64,000 nucleotides of DNA, taken from the NCBI GenBank assembly GCA_965204395.1, contig OZ241987.1, positions 3,968,001 to 4,032,000 of the forward strand. The letters are read 5' to 3'. Under the pieces are notes generated by a model, which saw only the letters and a program-made list of their open reading frames with translations, was not told where the DNA came from and made no database searches. Of the stretch, positions 33,918 to 43,190 are shown in pieces. The position numbers and the translations under genes were made by a program. The number at the start of each line of letters is the position of its first letter. Position 1 is the first letter of the stretch. The DNA is from Bin87 sp965204395. GTDB taxonomy: Bacteria; Chloroflexota; Dehalococcoidia; Lucifugimonadales; UBA3495.

Positions 33918-34946
33918 GTGACGAAATACGAATCGTATCGAGCCGGCATCGACGCCGACCTTCGGGCCGCGTTCCTGCAACGCCAGGGTATGCTCTACGA
34001 TCTGCTCCGTTACCATTTTGGATGGGTCGACGAGCGCGGGAACCCGAACGATTCGGTGTTGACGCCTCTTCACCATTGTGGGCTTTTGACCCTGGCCGCA
34101 GCCGACGCGGTATCCGGCGACTATGAACCCGCGATTCCGGCGGCCTCGGCGGTCGAACTTGCTTACAATTTCGTCCTGGTACATAGCGATGTGCAGGCCG
34201 GCCGCATCGATCAAAACGACGACCGGCCAAGCATCTGGTGGGTCTGGGGCCCATCGCAAGCCATCAACGCCGGCGATGGCCTCCACGCGTTGGCGCGGTC
34301 AGTGCTCATGAGGCTGACCGAATCGGACGCATCTGCCGAAACGGTGCTTGAAGCGTTGCGATCTCTGGACCAGGCTTGTCTGACGCTCTGCGAAGGCCAA
34401 TACATGGACCTGACCTACCAGGACCAATTGATCGTATCGGAGTCTGACTACCTCGACATGGTCCGGAAGAAATCCGGGGCATTGGCCGGATGTTCCGCCA
34501 AGATCGGCGCACTGGCGTCCGGCGGCGATCCCGATACTGCCGAGGCTTTGCGGGCTTGGGGCGAGGCTTTGGGCATGGCCCTGCAAGTCCGATGTGATAT
34601 CGCGGATCTTTGGGGTAACCAGGGTGATGGTTTCACACCGAGCAACGTCCTCAATAAGAAAAAGAGCCTGCCCCTGATCCACGCGTTGCAGCACGCCTCC
34701 ACCTCCACCAAGCGGGAATTGGGCGGCATCTACATGAAACGGGTGCTGGAGCCTGACGATTCAGCGCGCATCGTGTCCCTGCTGGAGGCCACCGGTTCCC
34801 GGGATTATGCCGAGCAACGCGTTAGCAAGCTCGCGCAAGATGCTGAAAACGCAGTGTCCCGTGCAATCGGCAATTTAAAGCATCCTGAATCTCTACAGCA
34901 CGCGGCCCAGTGGATGGTGGCCGAGCAATCAGTTTCGGTGCGCTGA
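33918..34946 (+). CDS. Polyprenyl synthetase-like protein with altered Asp motifs
   Basis: A 342-residue helical protein of the trans-prenyltransferase fold. The first Asp-rich region reads LVHSDVQAGRIDQNDDRPSI where LVHDDxxD is normal, and the second reads QVRCDIADLWG where DDxxD is normal. Both keep only part of the Mg-binding aspartates. WGPSQAINAGDGLHALA and LNKKKSLPLIHAL match the family. Activity may be reduced or changed. The start is GTG at 33918, 32 nt after tsaC; pgk follows 8 nt later. Confidence 0.82.
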   Translation: MTKYESYRAGIDADLRAAFLQRQGMLYDLLRYHFGWVDERGNPNDSVLTPLHHCGLLTLAAADAVSGDYEPAIPAASAVELAYNFVLVHSDVQAGRIDQNDDRPSIWWVWGPSQAINAGDGLHALARSVLMRLTESDASAETVLEALRSLDQACLTLCEGQYMDLTYQDQLIVSESDYLDMVRKKSGALAGCSAKIGALASGGDPDTAEALRAWGEALGMALQVRCDIADLWGNQGDGFTPSNVLNKKKSLPLIHALQHASTSTKRELGGIYMKRVLEPDDSARIVSLLEATGSRDYAEQRVSKLAQDAENAVSRAIGNLKHPESLQHAAQWMVAEQSVSVR

Positions 34947-34954
34947 GGGATTCG

Positions 34955-36151
34955 ATGAGTAAGAGAACCCTGTCCCAACTGGACGTGTCCGGGAAGACCG
35001 TACTGGTGAGGGTCGATTTCAACGTGCCCATCGAGCAGGGCGTGGAGGCGATAGCCAACTACGACCAGAGGTTGCGGGCCACGCTACCGACCATTGAATA
35101 CCTGCTGCAACGGCAGGCGAGGATCATCCTGTGCTCGCATCTCGGTCGGCCTGGCGGTCAGGTGGACGAAGCGGTGCGGTTGGCTCCGGTGGGAGACCGG
35201 CTGGGCGTGCTCTTGAATCGCCCCGTCGTTTCACTCAGAGACTGCGTTGGAACCGAGGTAACCGAAGGAGTGTCCCAAATGTCCGCAGGAGACATTTATC
35301 TGCTGGAAAATTTGAGGTTTCACCCGGGGGAAGAAAAGAACGACGATGCATTCTCGCAACAGTTGGCTAGGTTGGCAGATTGTTTCGTAATGGACGCTTT
35401 TGCCGTCGCCCACCGTGCCCATGCGTCAACCGTCGGCGTGCCCAGATTGTTGCCGTCTGCCATGGGGCTACTGACGCAGCGCGAGGTTGAATCCCTGGGA
35501 TTGGCGTTGGGCGAGCCACGCCGCCCGTTGGCCGCTCTGATGGGTGGCGCAAAGGTGAGCGATAAGATCCTGGTGCTGGAGAACCTTTTGCCTCGGCTGG
35601 ACCACCTCTTCATCGGTGGGGGCATGGCCACTACCTTCCTCGCGGCTATAGGTAAACCTGTGGGAGCATCCTCCGTCGAAGACGACCGCTTGGAGTTTGC
35701 CAGGGACGTGCTCACCCGAGCCGAAAGGGATGGCGTGTCGATACACCTGCCCGACGATGTTGTTGTGGCGGACGAATTCGCCGCGCACCCGGGTTCGTTG
35801 TCCACCACATCCGTTGACCACGTTCCAGATGGTTGGTACATCATGGACGTGGGCGAGAACACCGCGTCGCGTTATGCCGTCCAATTGGCCGACTGCAAGA
35901 CCATATTGTGGAACGGCCCCATGGGCGTGTTCGAGATGGACAGATTCAGCGCTGGCACCAAAACGGTCGCCGATAGCATCGCGTCCTTGGGTGATGCCAC
36001 CACGGTGGTGGGCGGCGGCTCCACCGCCGAGGCGGTAGAATCCCTCGGCCTGATGGACCGCATGACCCACGTCTCCACTGGCGGAGGCGCCTCGCTGGAG
36101 TTCCTGGAAGGACGCGACCTGCCCGGTATATCCGCCCTTCCCGACGCCTGA
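34955..36151 (+). CDS. pgk: Phosphoglycerate kinase
   Basis: Glycolytic ATP-forming enzyme: 398 aa from the ATG at 34955 (GAGGG upstream). Motifs include VLVRVDFNVPIEQG, LCSHLGRPGG, the helix region ALMGGAKVSDKILVLENLL, WNGPMGVFEMDRF and the nucleotide loop GGGSTAEAV. It heads a pgk-apgM-tpiA glycolytic cluster with gaps of 24 and 27 nt. Confidence 0.97.
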   Translation: MSKRTLSQLDVSGKTVLVRVDFNVPIEQGVEAIANYDQRLRATLPTIEYLLQRQARIILCSHLGRPGGQVDEAVRLAPVGDRLGVLLNRPVVSLRDCVGTEVTEGVSQMSAGDIYLLENLRFHPGEEKNDDAFSQQLARLADCFVMDAFAVAHRAHASTVGVPRLLPSAMGLLTQREVESLGLALGEPRRPLAALMGGAKVSDKILVLENLLPRLDHLFIGGGMATTFLAAIGKPVGASSVEDDRLEFARDVLTRAERDGVSIHLPDDVVVADEFAAHPGSLSTTSVDHVPDGWYIMDVGENTASRYAVQLADCKTILWNGPMGVFEMDRFSAGTKTVADSIASLGDATTVVGGGSTAEAVESLGLMDRMTHVSTGGGASLEFLEGRDLPGISALPDA

Positions 36152-36175
36152 CAACCATACAATTCCGGAGCGGAT

Positions 36176-37381
36176 ATGATCGACCTGGAACAGATTCACG
36201 ACAGCATCGCCAGCACCCCATCCAAAATCATCATGCTGGTAGCGGATGGTTTGGGCGGATTGCCGCACCCCGACACACGCAAGTCCGAGTTGGAGACAGC
36301 CAATATCCCCAACTTGAATGCCCTTGCCCAACGGAGCGCTTGCGGATTAACCACTCCCGTTGAGGTGGGAGTCGCTCCGGGAAGCGGCCCCGGGCATCTG
36401 GCTCTGTTCGGCTATAACCCCCTGAAATACATCATCGGTCGCGGTGCCCTGGAGGCGTTGGGGATCGGAGTTGAGTTGTTGCCCGGAGACGTCGCGGCCC
36501 GGGGCAACTTCTGCACGGTTGATGACGACGGTTTGTTGACGGACCGCAGGGCTGGTCGGATCGCGACTGAGTTGAGCGCACCACTATGTGAACGGTTGGA
36601 CAGGATCGAAATACCTGGGGTGCAGTTGGACGTATCCCCAGTGCAGGACTACCGGTTCGTGTTGAGGTTGCGTGGAGACGGCCTGTCTGAAAACGTCGAG
36701 GAAACCGACCCGCAACGCGAGGGCGTCGCGCCGCGTCCGGCCAGCGCCATAACGTCCGAGGCCGAACGAACCGCGCAAATAGTCCAGGAATTTGTGTACC
36801 AGGCGGGCCGGATTCTTGCCGAGGACGAGCCGGCCAACATGGTGCTGCTGCGCGGGTGGGCGCAGTTGCCCAACCTGCCCGATTTTGGAGGGGTTTACCA
36901 CCTCAATCCGGCCGCTATTGCCGCCTACCCCATGTACCGAGGCTTGGCGTCGGTGGCCAATATGAAAATCATACCTACCGGGATGACCTTTGGCGAAGAA
37001 GTCGAAACGCTCCACGCCAACTGGGACGACCACGATTTCTTCTTCCTGCACTACAAACCTGCCGATTCCGCTGGAGAAGACGGCGATTTCGACGCTAAGG
37101 TCAAATGCCTCGAAGATCTGGACGTGCATTTGCCGCGCATCCTCGATCTCAACCCCGATGTGCTCATGGTGGCTGGAGACCACGCCACGCCCGCAATCAT
37201 GGCATCCCACAGTTGGCATCCGGTGCCGTTCATGCTGCACTCCAAGCTGACCTTGGGAGAAGGCGTAGACGGGTTCAACGAACGGCAGTGCGCCCAGGGT
37301 TCTCTCGGTCGGATTCCGGCGGAAACCATCATGCTGTTGGCGCTGTCGCACTCGGGCAAGCTCTCGAAGTTTGGCCCGTAG
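36176..37381 (+). CDS. apgM: 2,3-bisphosphoglycerate-independent phosphoglycerate mutase, archaeal type
   Basis: Interconverts 3- and 2-phosphoglycerate. The 401-residue alkaline-phosphatase-fold protein begins with the metal site KIIMLVADGLGGLPHP. The Ser nucleophile is in VGVAPGSGPGHLALFGY, and later metal ligands are in FFFLHYKPADSAGEDGDF and MVAGDHATPA. Length and motif order fit the ApgM family, distinct from the ~510-aa GpmI. It lies between pgk and tpiA. Confidence 0.95.
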   Translation: MIDLEQIHDSIASTPSKIIMLVADGLGGLPHPDTRKSELETANIPNLNALAQRSACGLTTPVEVGVAPGSGPGHLALFGYNPLKYIIGRGALEALGIGVELLPGDVAARGNFCTVDDDGLLTDRRAGRIATELSAPLCERLDRIEIPGVQLDVSPVQDYRFVLRLRGDGLSENVEETDPQREGVAPRPASAITSEAERTAQIVQEFVYQAGRILAEDEPANMVLLRGWAQLPNLPDFGGVYHLNPAAIAAYPMYRGLASVANMKIIPTGMTFGEEVETLHANWDDHDFFFLHYKPADSAGEDGDFDAKVKCLEDLDVHLPRILDLNPDVLMVAGDHATPAIMASHSWHPVPFMLHSKLTLGEGVDGFNERQCAQGSLGRIPAETIMLLALSHSGKLSKFGP

Positions 37382-37408
37382 GTTTGCTTCCGTGTCCCAC
37401 AGACGCTA

Positions 37409-38179
37409 ATGACCGTCGTGCAAAACATCGTCGCCGGCAACTGGAAGATGAACACCGACATCCAGTCGGGTGTTGCCTTGGCGTCCGCCATCGCCAGTAG
37501 AGCGCCCGGTCTGAACGGCGTTGAGATTGTCCTGGGGCCGCCCTTTGTCTCGCTGGCTGCGATACGAGGCGCAGTTTCGGAGAGTGGCGTCGCCATCGCC
37601 GCGCAAAACATGCACGCTGATGATAGCGGGGCATTTACCGGGGAGATCGCGCCGCCGATGCTGGTTGGCCTCTGCAAATATGTGATCATCGGCCATTCCG
37701 AGCGTCGTCAATTTTTCGGTGAGACAGACGAATCCGTGGGACGAAAGGCAGCGGCCGCACTGCATCACGGGCTCCAGCCCATCATTTGCGTGGGCGAGAC
37801 CCTGGACGAGCGGGAGTCAGGCCAAGCTGCCGAGGTCATCCGACGTCAGGTCGTCGGCGCCCTGGCCGAGATCGACCCGGAGGCAGCCATGGGCAGAGTC
37901 GCCGTCGCTTACGAACCGGTTTGGGCGATCGGCACCGGTCGCGCCGCGACCCCCGAGATCGCCGATCAGGTCATGAGTGGAGCGATTTATTCGACAATCG
38001 CCGCTTCGCTGGGCTCGGAAGTAGCTTCGAGCACCCCACTGCTCTATGGGGGCAGCGTGAACGCCGGAAATGCAGCCGACTTCGCGGAGGTGGACAGCAT
38101 CAACGGCGCTCTGGTCGGCGGGGCCAGCCTGGATGCCGACTCGTTCCTGGCCGTCGTCGCGGCTTTCGCCTCCATTTGA
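37409..38179 (+). CDS. tpiA: Triosephosphate isomerase
   Basis: 256 aa, standard TIM barrel: GNWKMN near the N-terminus, the electrophile His in IIGHSERRQFFGET, catalytic Glu in AYEPVWAIGTG and the phosphate loop LLYGGSVNAGNAADF. Last of the glycolytic trio; miaA starts 18 nt after its stop. Confidence 0.97.
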   Translation: MTVVQNIVAGNWKMNTDIQSGVALASAIASRAPGLNGVEIVLGPPFVSLAAIRGAVSESGVAIAAQNMHADDSGAFTGEIAPPMLVGLCKYVIIGHSERRQFFGETDESVGRKAAAALHHGLQPIICVGETLDERESGQAAEVIRRQVVGALAEIDPEAAMGRVAVAYEPVWAIGTGRAATPEIADQVMSGAIYSTIAASLGSEVASSTPLLYGGSVNAGNAADFAEVDSINGALVGGASLDADSFLAVVAAFASI

Positions 38180-38197
38180 GCCAGCGGGTTCCGGGAT

Positions 38198-39133
38198 GTG
38201 GGAATGCCGGAGCTTCCCCGCCTGATTGCCGTAGTCGGCCCCACCGCGGTCGGAAAGACCGCCCTTGCCATCGCACTCGCCCAACGATTCCACGGCGAAA
38301 TCGTTAACGCCGATAGCCGTCAAGTCTATGTGGGCATGGACATCGGCACCGCCAAGCCTACGCACGAAGAACAGGCGGCAGCGCCACACCACCTCATCGA
38401 CATCCGTGAACCCGACGAGCCGCTCAGTCTGGGCGAATACCTCCCGTTGGCTCGGTGTAAGGTCACGGACATCGTTCGCCGCGAAAAGTTGCCCATCCTC
38501 TGCGGCGGGACCGGTCAATACATTTGGGCGTTCCTGGAGGGATGGCAGGTCCCGAAGGTGCCTCCCGACCCGGTTTACCGTGGCAATCTGGAACGGCGCG
38601 CGGCAATCGAAGGTCTCGAAACGCTATGGAGCGAACTGAAAACCCTAGATCCAGACCGCGCTGAGGCGATAGATCGGCACAACACGCGCCGAATCATCCG
38701 CGCATTGGAAATCGTCCGTGCCCTGGGAGGCAGGACGTCCGGGACTGCGCGCAGTCCCGAGCCACCGTACGACGCTCTGATCATCGGCCTGACTGCGGAA
38801 CGCTCCACTCTGTACTCGAAGATTGACGCCAGGTTCGACGGCATGATGCAGGACGGACTACTGGAGGAGGCGCGTAAGCTCGCGTGCGACGGTTACGCAC
38901 TCGGAGATGGGCCGCTTTCCGGCGTCGGATACTCCCAGTTGGGGCAGTACCTGGCTGGCGAGATGCCGCGGGATGACGCGATTCAGCGCTCCAAAACACA
39001 GACTCACCGATTGGTGCGGCGCCAATACACCTGGTTTAAACCCAACGACGAGCGCATTTTTTGGCTGGACTCCACGCACGAGTTGCCGGTCGCTGAAGCC
39101 TGCCGGCACGTCCACGAATTTCTCGGGGCGTGA
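38198..39133 (+). CDS. miaA: tRNA dimethylallyltransferase
   Basis: Adds the dimethylallyl group to A37 of tRNAs that read UNN codons. The 311-residue protein has the P-loop GPTAVGKT, NADSRQVYVGMDIGTAKPT, ILCGGTGQY and RHNTRRIIRALE. The C-terminal KTQTHRLVRRQYTWFK matches the tRNA-binding region. The start is GTG at 38198 or ATG at 38204. Confidence 0.95.
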   Translation: MGMPELPRLIAVVGPTAVGKTALAIALAQRFHGEIVNADSRQVYVGMDIGTAKPTHEEQAAAPHHLIDIREPDEPLSLGEYLPLARCKVTDIVRREKLPILCGGTGQYIWAFLEGWQVPKVPPDPVYRGNLERRAAIEGLETLWSELKTLDPDRAEAIDRHNTRRIIRALEIVRALGGRTSGTARSPEPPYDALIIGLTAERSTLYSKIDARFDGMMQDGLLEEARKLACDGYALGDGPLSGVGYSQLGQYLAGEMPRDDAIQRSKTQTHRLVRRQYTWFKPNDERIFWLDSTHELPVAEACRHVHEFLGA

Positions 39134-39144
39134 GTACTGTGTGA

Positions 39145-39150
39145 TACAAT
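39145..39150 (+). promoter_or_regulatory. -10 box TACAAT of dapF
   Basis: TGTGATACAATTCCGC lies 45 nt before the dapF ATG. The TCCGC after the hexamer matches the recurring promoter pattern. No -35 hexamer is convincing. Confidence 0.45.
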
Positions 39151-39194
39151 TCCGCACTACCGGGCAAGTGCCGGGGGGTCGGAGGAGTTCGACG

Positions 39195-40052
39195 ATGGAA
39201 TTCACCAAAATGCACGGCGCCGGCAACGACTACGTTTACATTGACGCGCGTGCCATGCCGGAACGTGACTGGGAAGGTCTGTCCCGCGCCATCAGCGACC
39301 GGCATTTTGGCGTCGGCGGAGACGGCCTGATACTGGTGATGGACTCGGACGTAGCCGATCTACGCATGCGGATGTTCAACTCGGACGGTTCCGAGGGTGC
39401 CATGTGCGGTAACGGAATCCGCTGTTTCGCCAAATACGCCATCGAACGAGGGATCGTTTCCAATACCGCTGACCAGGTCACGGTAGACACGATGTCAGGC
39501 GTCCGCACCATCGTGCCTCATTACTCTGGTGGCATGGTCAACGGGGCGCGGGTGAGCATGGGCTTGCCGCGCTTTGCACCGTCGGAGATCCCGGTGGCCC
39601 TCGACCCCGCGATCAGCACGCAGGACGGGCCCATCATCAATTATGCGGTTCATCCCGGGGACTTTCGACTCTTCCTCACCTTCGTATCGATGGGCAATCC
39701 GCACGCCGTCACGTTCATCGATCAGCCAGTTGAAGAGTTTCCATTGCACAACATCGGTCCCCTCGTAGAAAGGCATCCGATTTTCCCGGACCGTGTGAAC
39801 TTCGAAATCGTCAATGTGCGTGACGACGGCCAACTGGACGCCCGCGTATGGGAACGCGGAGCCGGCGAGACCATGGCGTGCGGCACCGGCGCGTGCGCTA
39901 TCGGCGTCGCGTCCCGCATGCTGGGACATACGGGTGACCAGGTAAACGTCAACCTTCCCGGTGGAACCCTCAACATCGAATGGGATGGCGAGGGCGAGGT
40001 ATTCTTGGAAGGTCCAGCAGCCGAAGTATTCAGTGGAGTGTGGACAGAATGA
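39195..40052 (+). CDS. dapF: Diaminopimelate epimerase
   Basis: Converts LL- to meso-diaminopimelate for lysine and peptidoglycan. The 285-residue protein (ATG at 39195, GGAGGA upstream) has both catalytic cysteines, in MCGNGIRC and ACGTGACA, and starts EFTKMHGAGNDYVYID. The open frame continues upstream into miaA but that is not coding. Its TGA overlaps the ATG of the next gene (ATGA). Confidence 0.96.
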   Translation: MEFTKMHGAGNDYVYIDARAMPERDWEGLSRAISDRHFGVGGDGLILVMDSDVADLRMRMFNSDGSEGAMCGNGIRCFAKYAIERGIVSNTADQVTVDTMSGVRTIVPHYSGGMVNGARVSMGLPRFAPSEIPVALDPAISTQDGPIINYAVHPGDFRLFLTFVSMGNPHAVTFIDQPVEEFPLHNIGPLVERHPIFPDRVNFEIVNVRDDGQLDARVWERGAGETMACGTGACAIGVASRMLGHTGDQVNVNLPGGTLNIEWDGEGEVFLEGPAAEVFSGVWTE

Positions 40053-40729
40053 CAAACTACGCGACCGGACCCACCACCTACGACCATCTCAAATGGTCCG
40101 CCAACGCGTTTCGGACACTTGTAGACGATTCGGTGAGCCTCGCGGCGAGGGATCCTGAATTTCGGACCGCGCTGCACAATGGGGGTCCCGGCGCAGATTG
40201 GCTCGCCTTGTTGCGCTACGTGAACCAGTGGGGATGTCGAATTCCACAAGACAAAGCCGAAGGTATCGCTGCCGCCGTCGCTAAGGCTATGCCTTACTTG
40301 GAGCCGCTGTCCGCGTCCGCGTTGGAATTCAACGACCTTCGCTGTTCTACGCTGGACGTGATCGAACACGCGTATGACGCTCTCGCAGAAGCGGATGGCG
40401 TCGGGCCCACCGCCGCGTCGGCCATTCTGACCGCATTGAACCCACAGTTGTTCGTGTCCTGGGGTGCGGGAATTCGCGACGCCTATTTCCCCGGCGATCC
40501 GCCCAACGGGGCAACCTACTCGCAGTTTCTGACCATCATGCGGATGGCCGCGCTCTCCGTGGCCGCCGATGCCCGCTCCCAGCACGGAATCGAAGACCCG
40601 GCCGGACATCTGTCGTCAGACTTGGCTATTGAACCCGCGTTCAGTCTCGCCAAGTTCATCGACGAGTACAATTGGCTTACTTTGGAGAGAGACCTGTCGT
40701 ATCAATCCGAGGCGGCCGTAGCCGTATAG
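40049..40729 (+). CDS. Unknown protein coupled to dapF, possible HhH-like fold
   Basis: 226 residues, not recognised. The ATG overlaps the dapF stop (ATGA), so it is translationally coupled. Mostly helical; the segment ADGVGPTAASAILTALNPQLFVSWG resembles the helix-hairpin-helix part of DNA glycosylase-like folds, and a similar pattern occurs in the orphan at 29667-30272. No catalytic Lys/Asp pair could be assigned, so enzyme activity is not claimed. Confidence 0.65.
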   Translation: MTNYATGPTTYDHLKWSANAFRTLVDDSVSLAARDPEFRTALHNGGPGADWLALLRYVNQWGCRIPQDKAEGIAAAVAKAMPYLEPLSASALEFNDLRCSTLDVIEHAYDALAEADGVGPTAASAILTALNPQLFVSWGAGIRDAYFPGDPPNGATYSQFLTIMRMAALSVAADARSQHGIEDPAGHLSSDLAIEPAFSLAKFIDEYNWLTLERDLSYQSEAAVAV

Positions 40730-40786
40730 CATATCGGCGCTGCCACCCTGACAGCCCATCAAAAAATTCGATCAACCAGGAGAAAC

Positions 40787-41965
40787 ATGCCTAGCCTATC
40801 CCAACGCCTCGGGAAACTCGCGCCATACCCCTTCGTCGAAATCTCTCGCATCATCGCGGAAAAGCGTGCCGCCGGCATCGATGTCGTAACCTTCGGCATC
40901 GGCGACCCCGACATCCCGACGCCGCAGCCTATCGTCGATCGCTTGCTGACGGCGTCCCAGGATCCGCCCAACCATCGGTATCCGGAAACCGACGGACTGC
41001 CGGAAATGCGCCGTGCAATCGCTCACTGGTACAAGCAACGTTTCGACGTCGATTTGGACTCCGATTCGGAGGTCCTGCCCCTGATTGGCGCCAAGGAAGG
41101 CATCGGGCACGCCGCTTTCGCCTTCCTGGACCCGGGCGACATCGCGCTGGTGCCTGATCCGGCATATCCGGTGTACGCCGTTGGCACAATGTTCGCTGGG
41201 GCGGAGAGCCACGTGATGCCGCTGTACCAGCGCAACGGGTGGTTGCCGGAGCTGGACGCTATCCCCGAGGATGTTGCGCGTCAAGCCAAGGTGATGTGGC
41301 TCAACTACCCGAACAATCCCACCAGCGCGGTGGCGTCCCAGGAAGACTTGGAATCGGCGCTGCGTTACTGCCGCGAGCATGACATCGCGATGCTCCACGA
41401 CGCCGCTTACTCGGAGGTCGGTTACGACGGGTATCGCGCGGGGAGCATGATGCAGATCGAAGGCGCCAAAGAGGTGGGGCTGGAATTTCACTCGCTGTCC
41501 AAGACCTACAACATGACGGGCTGGCGTATGGGCATGGCCGTGGGCAACGCCGACATGATCAAGGCCCTGTTCCAGATCAAAGCTAACCTGGACTCGGGCA
41601 TCCCGCAGGCCATCCAGGAAATGTCCATGGAGGCGTTGACCGGCCCACAGGACTGCATCGACGACAACATCGCGAGCTACCAATGGCGACGCGACCGCGT
41701 CCTGCAAGCCTTGACTCGTATGGGTCTCAACGTAGAAACCCCGCGCGCAAGCCTGTACATCTGGGCGCCAGTGCCAGAGGGCTTCACGTCGGCTGACTTC
41801 GCCGCCCGGCTGCTGGAGGAAATCGACATCGTCGTCACCCCCGGATCCTCATACGGACAGTACGGCGAGGGATACATTCGCCTGTCCTTGACGACACCGG
41901 ATGAGAGGGTCGAGACCGGCTGCCAACGGCTGGAAAACTGGACCATACCTGCTCCTCGCGCTTAG
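40787..41965 (+). CDS. dapL: Class I/II aminotransferase, LL-diaminopimelate aminotransferase-like
   Basis: A 392-residue fold-type I PLP enzyme: FGIGDPDIPTPQPIVDRL, YPETDGLPEMRRAIAHWY, LNYPNNPTSAVA and the Schiff-base Lys in HSLSKTYNMTGWRMG. The N-terminus (RLGKLAPYPFVEISRI) and overall pattern match DapL-type enzymes that make LL-DAP directly from tetrahydrodipicolinate. Nearby dapF supports this. A related glutamate/aspartate aminotransferase role is not excluded. AGGAG precedes the ATG. Confidence 0.82.
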   Translation: MPSLSQRLGKLAPYPFVEISRIIAEKRAAGIDVVTFGIGDPDIPTPQPIVDRLLTASQDPPNHRYPETDGLPEMRRAIAHWYKQRFDVDLDSDSEVLPLIGAKEGIGHAAFAFLDPGDIALVPDPAYPVYAVGTMFAGAESHVMPLYQRNGWLPELDAIPEDVARQAKVMWLNYPNNPTSAVASQEDLESALRYCREHDIAMLHDAAYSEVGYDGYRAGSMMQIEGAKEVGLEFHSLSKTYNMTGWRMGMAVGNADMIKALFQIKANLDSGIPQAIQEMSMEALTGPQDCIDDNIASYQWRRDRVLQALTRMGLNVETPRASLYIWAPVPEGFTSADFAARLLEEIDIVVTPGSSYGQYGEGYIRLSLTTPDERVETGCQRLENWTIPAPRA

Positions 41966-41996
41966 ACCACTCCCTTGGTCACTTCTATAGCCGCCT

Positions 41997-43184
41997 ATGC
42001 CTAAGTCCCGCCAACCCAAACCGACTGGCCCGTCTACGGAACGGGCAGTGCTGGTAGCCGTTGAGGCCAAGAGGCGCGGAGAACAACTCTGGGGACTGCG
42101 AGACACGCTGGTGGAGTTGGACTATCTCACCCGCTCAGCCGGGGCGGAGGTAGTCGCTACCGTTTCTCAGCGCGCCGACAAGATCACGCCGACTTATCTT
42201 GGCAAAGGCAAACTGCAAGAGCTTCAGGACGTGCTCGCCGAAGAGCGTCCGGATGTGGTCATTTGTGACGACGAATTGACGCCTACGCAGCAGCGAAACC
42301 TCGAATCCGCGCTTCAGGTCAAGGTTATTGACCGTACCGCGCTAATCCTGGACGTGTTTGGACGGCACGCCCGAACCCGCGAGGGCCAGATGCAGGTGGA
42401 ACTCGCACAGCACCAATACCTGTTGCCCCGCTTGATCGGGCAGTGGTCCCACTTGGAGCGCCTCGGTGGAGGGATCGGAACGCGCGGACCCGGTGAAACG
42501 CAGTTGGAGACTGACCGACGCCTGATTCGCCGCAGGATTCAGAAAATCGAATCCGAGTTGGATAGCGTGCGCCAACGTCGTAGCCAATACTTGGAACGTC
42601 GTCGCCGCTCCGCTACTCAGATGGCAACATTGGTCGGTTACACCAACGCCGGCAAGAGCACCTTGTTCAACGCCTTGTGCGACGCCGGCGTGCCGGCCGA
42701 GGACCAGCTTTTCAACACTCTCGACCCGGTCACGCGTCGGCTTAGGTTGCCCGACGGCAGCGAACTCCTCCTCAGCGACACCGTGGGATTCATCCAAAAA
42801 CTGTCGCCGACCGTCGTAGCAGCGTTCCGGGCTACCCTCGCCGAGCTGAGCGAAGCCGACCTCCTCCTGCACGTCATCGACATCACCCACCCCAAGGCTC
42901 CGGAGCAAGCCGAGGTGGTGGAGCAAACCCTCAATGATCTGGATTTGGGTGGGAAACCACGTCTCTTGGTGATCAACAAGATGGACCTGCTCACCGACGA
43001 CCCGGGGGACGTCGAATCATTTGACCAGATGGACCTGTCGTCAATCGCTGGTGCCGATTCCCCGGCAGTGAACGGTCGGGTATTCGTCTCGGCAGCCAAG
43101 GGCTGGAACCTTCCAGCGCTGCTGAAAGCAATCCAAAGCCAAGTTGAAGAACCGGTGCCGCAACCCGCCGTGGCAACCCCCTGA
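41997..43184 (+). CDS. hflX: GTPase HflX
   Basis: Ribosome-splitting GTPase of 395 aa. The N-terminal HflX domain (KITPTYLGKGKLQELQDVL, DDELTPTQQRNLE) is followed by the linker GGIGTRGPGETQLETDRRLI and the G domain: G1 GYTNAGKSTLFN, G3 DTVGFI, G4 NKMD. Full length. It is followed after 6 nt by a phosphoesterase gene. Confidence 0.95.
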   Translation: MPKSRQPKPTGPSTERAVLVAVEAKRRGEQLWGLRDTLVELDYLTRSAGAEVVATVSQRADKITPTYLGKGKLQELQDVLAEERPDVVICDDELTPTQQRNLESALQVKVIDRTALILDVFGRHARTREGQMQVELAQHQYLLPRLIGQWSHLERLGGGIGTRGPGETQLETDRRLIRRRIQKIESELDSVRQRRSQYLERRRRSATQMATLVGYTNAGKSTLFNALCDAGVPAEDQLFNTLDPVTRRLRLPDGSELLLSDTVGFIQKLSPTVVAAFRATLAELSEADLLLHVIDITHPKAPEQAEVVEQTLNDLDLGGKPRLLVINKMDLLTDDPGDVESFDQMDLSSIAGADSPAVNGRVFVSAAKGWNLPALLKAIQSQVEEPVPQPAVATP

Positions 43185-43190
43185 ACATCC

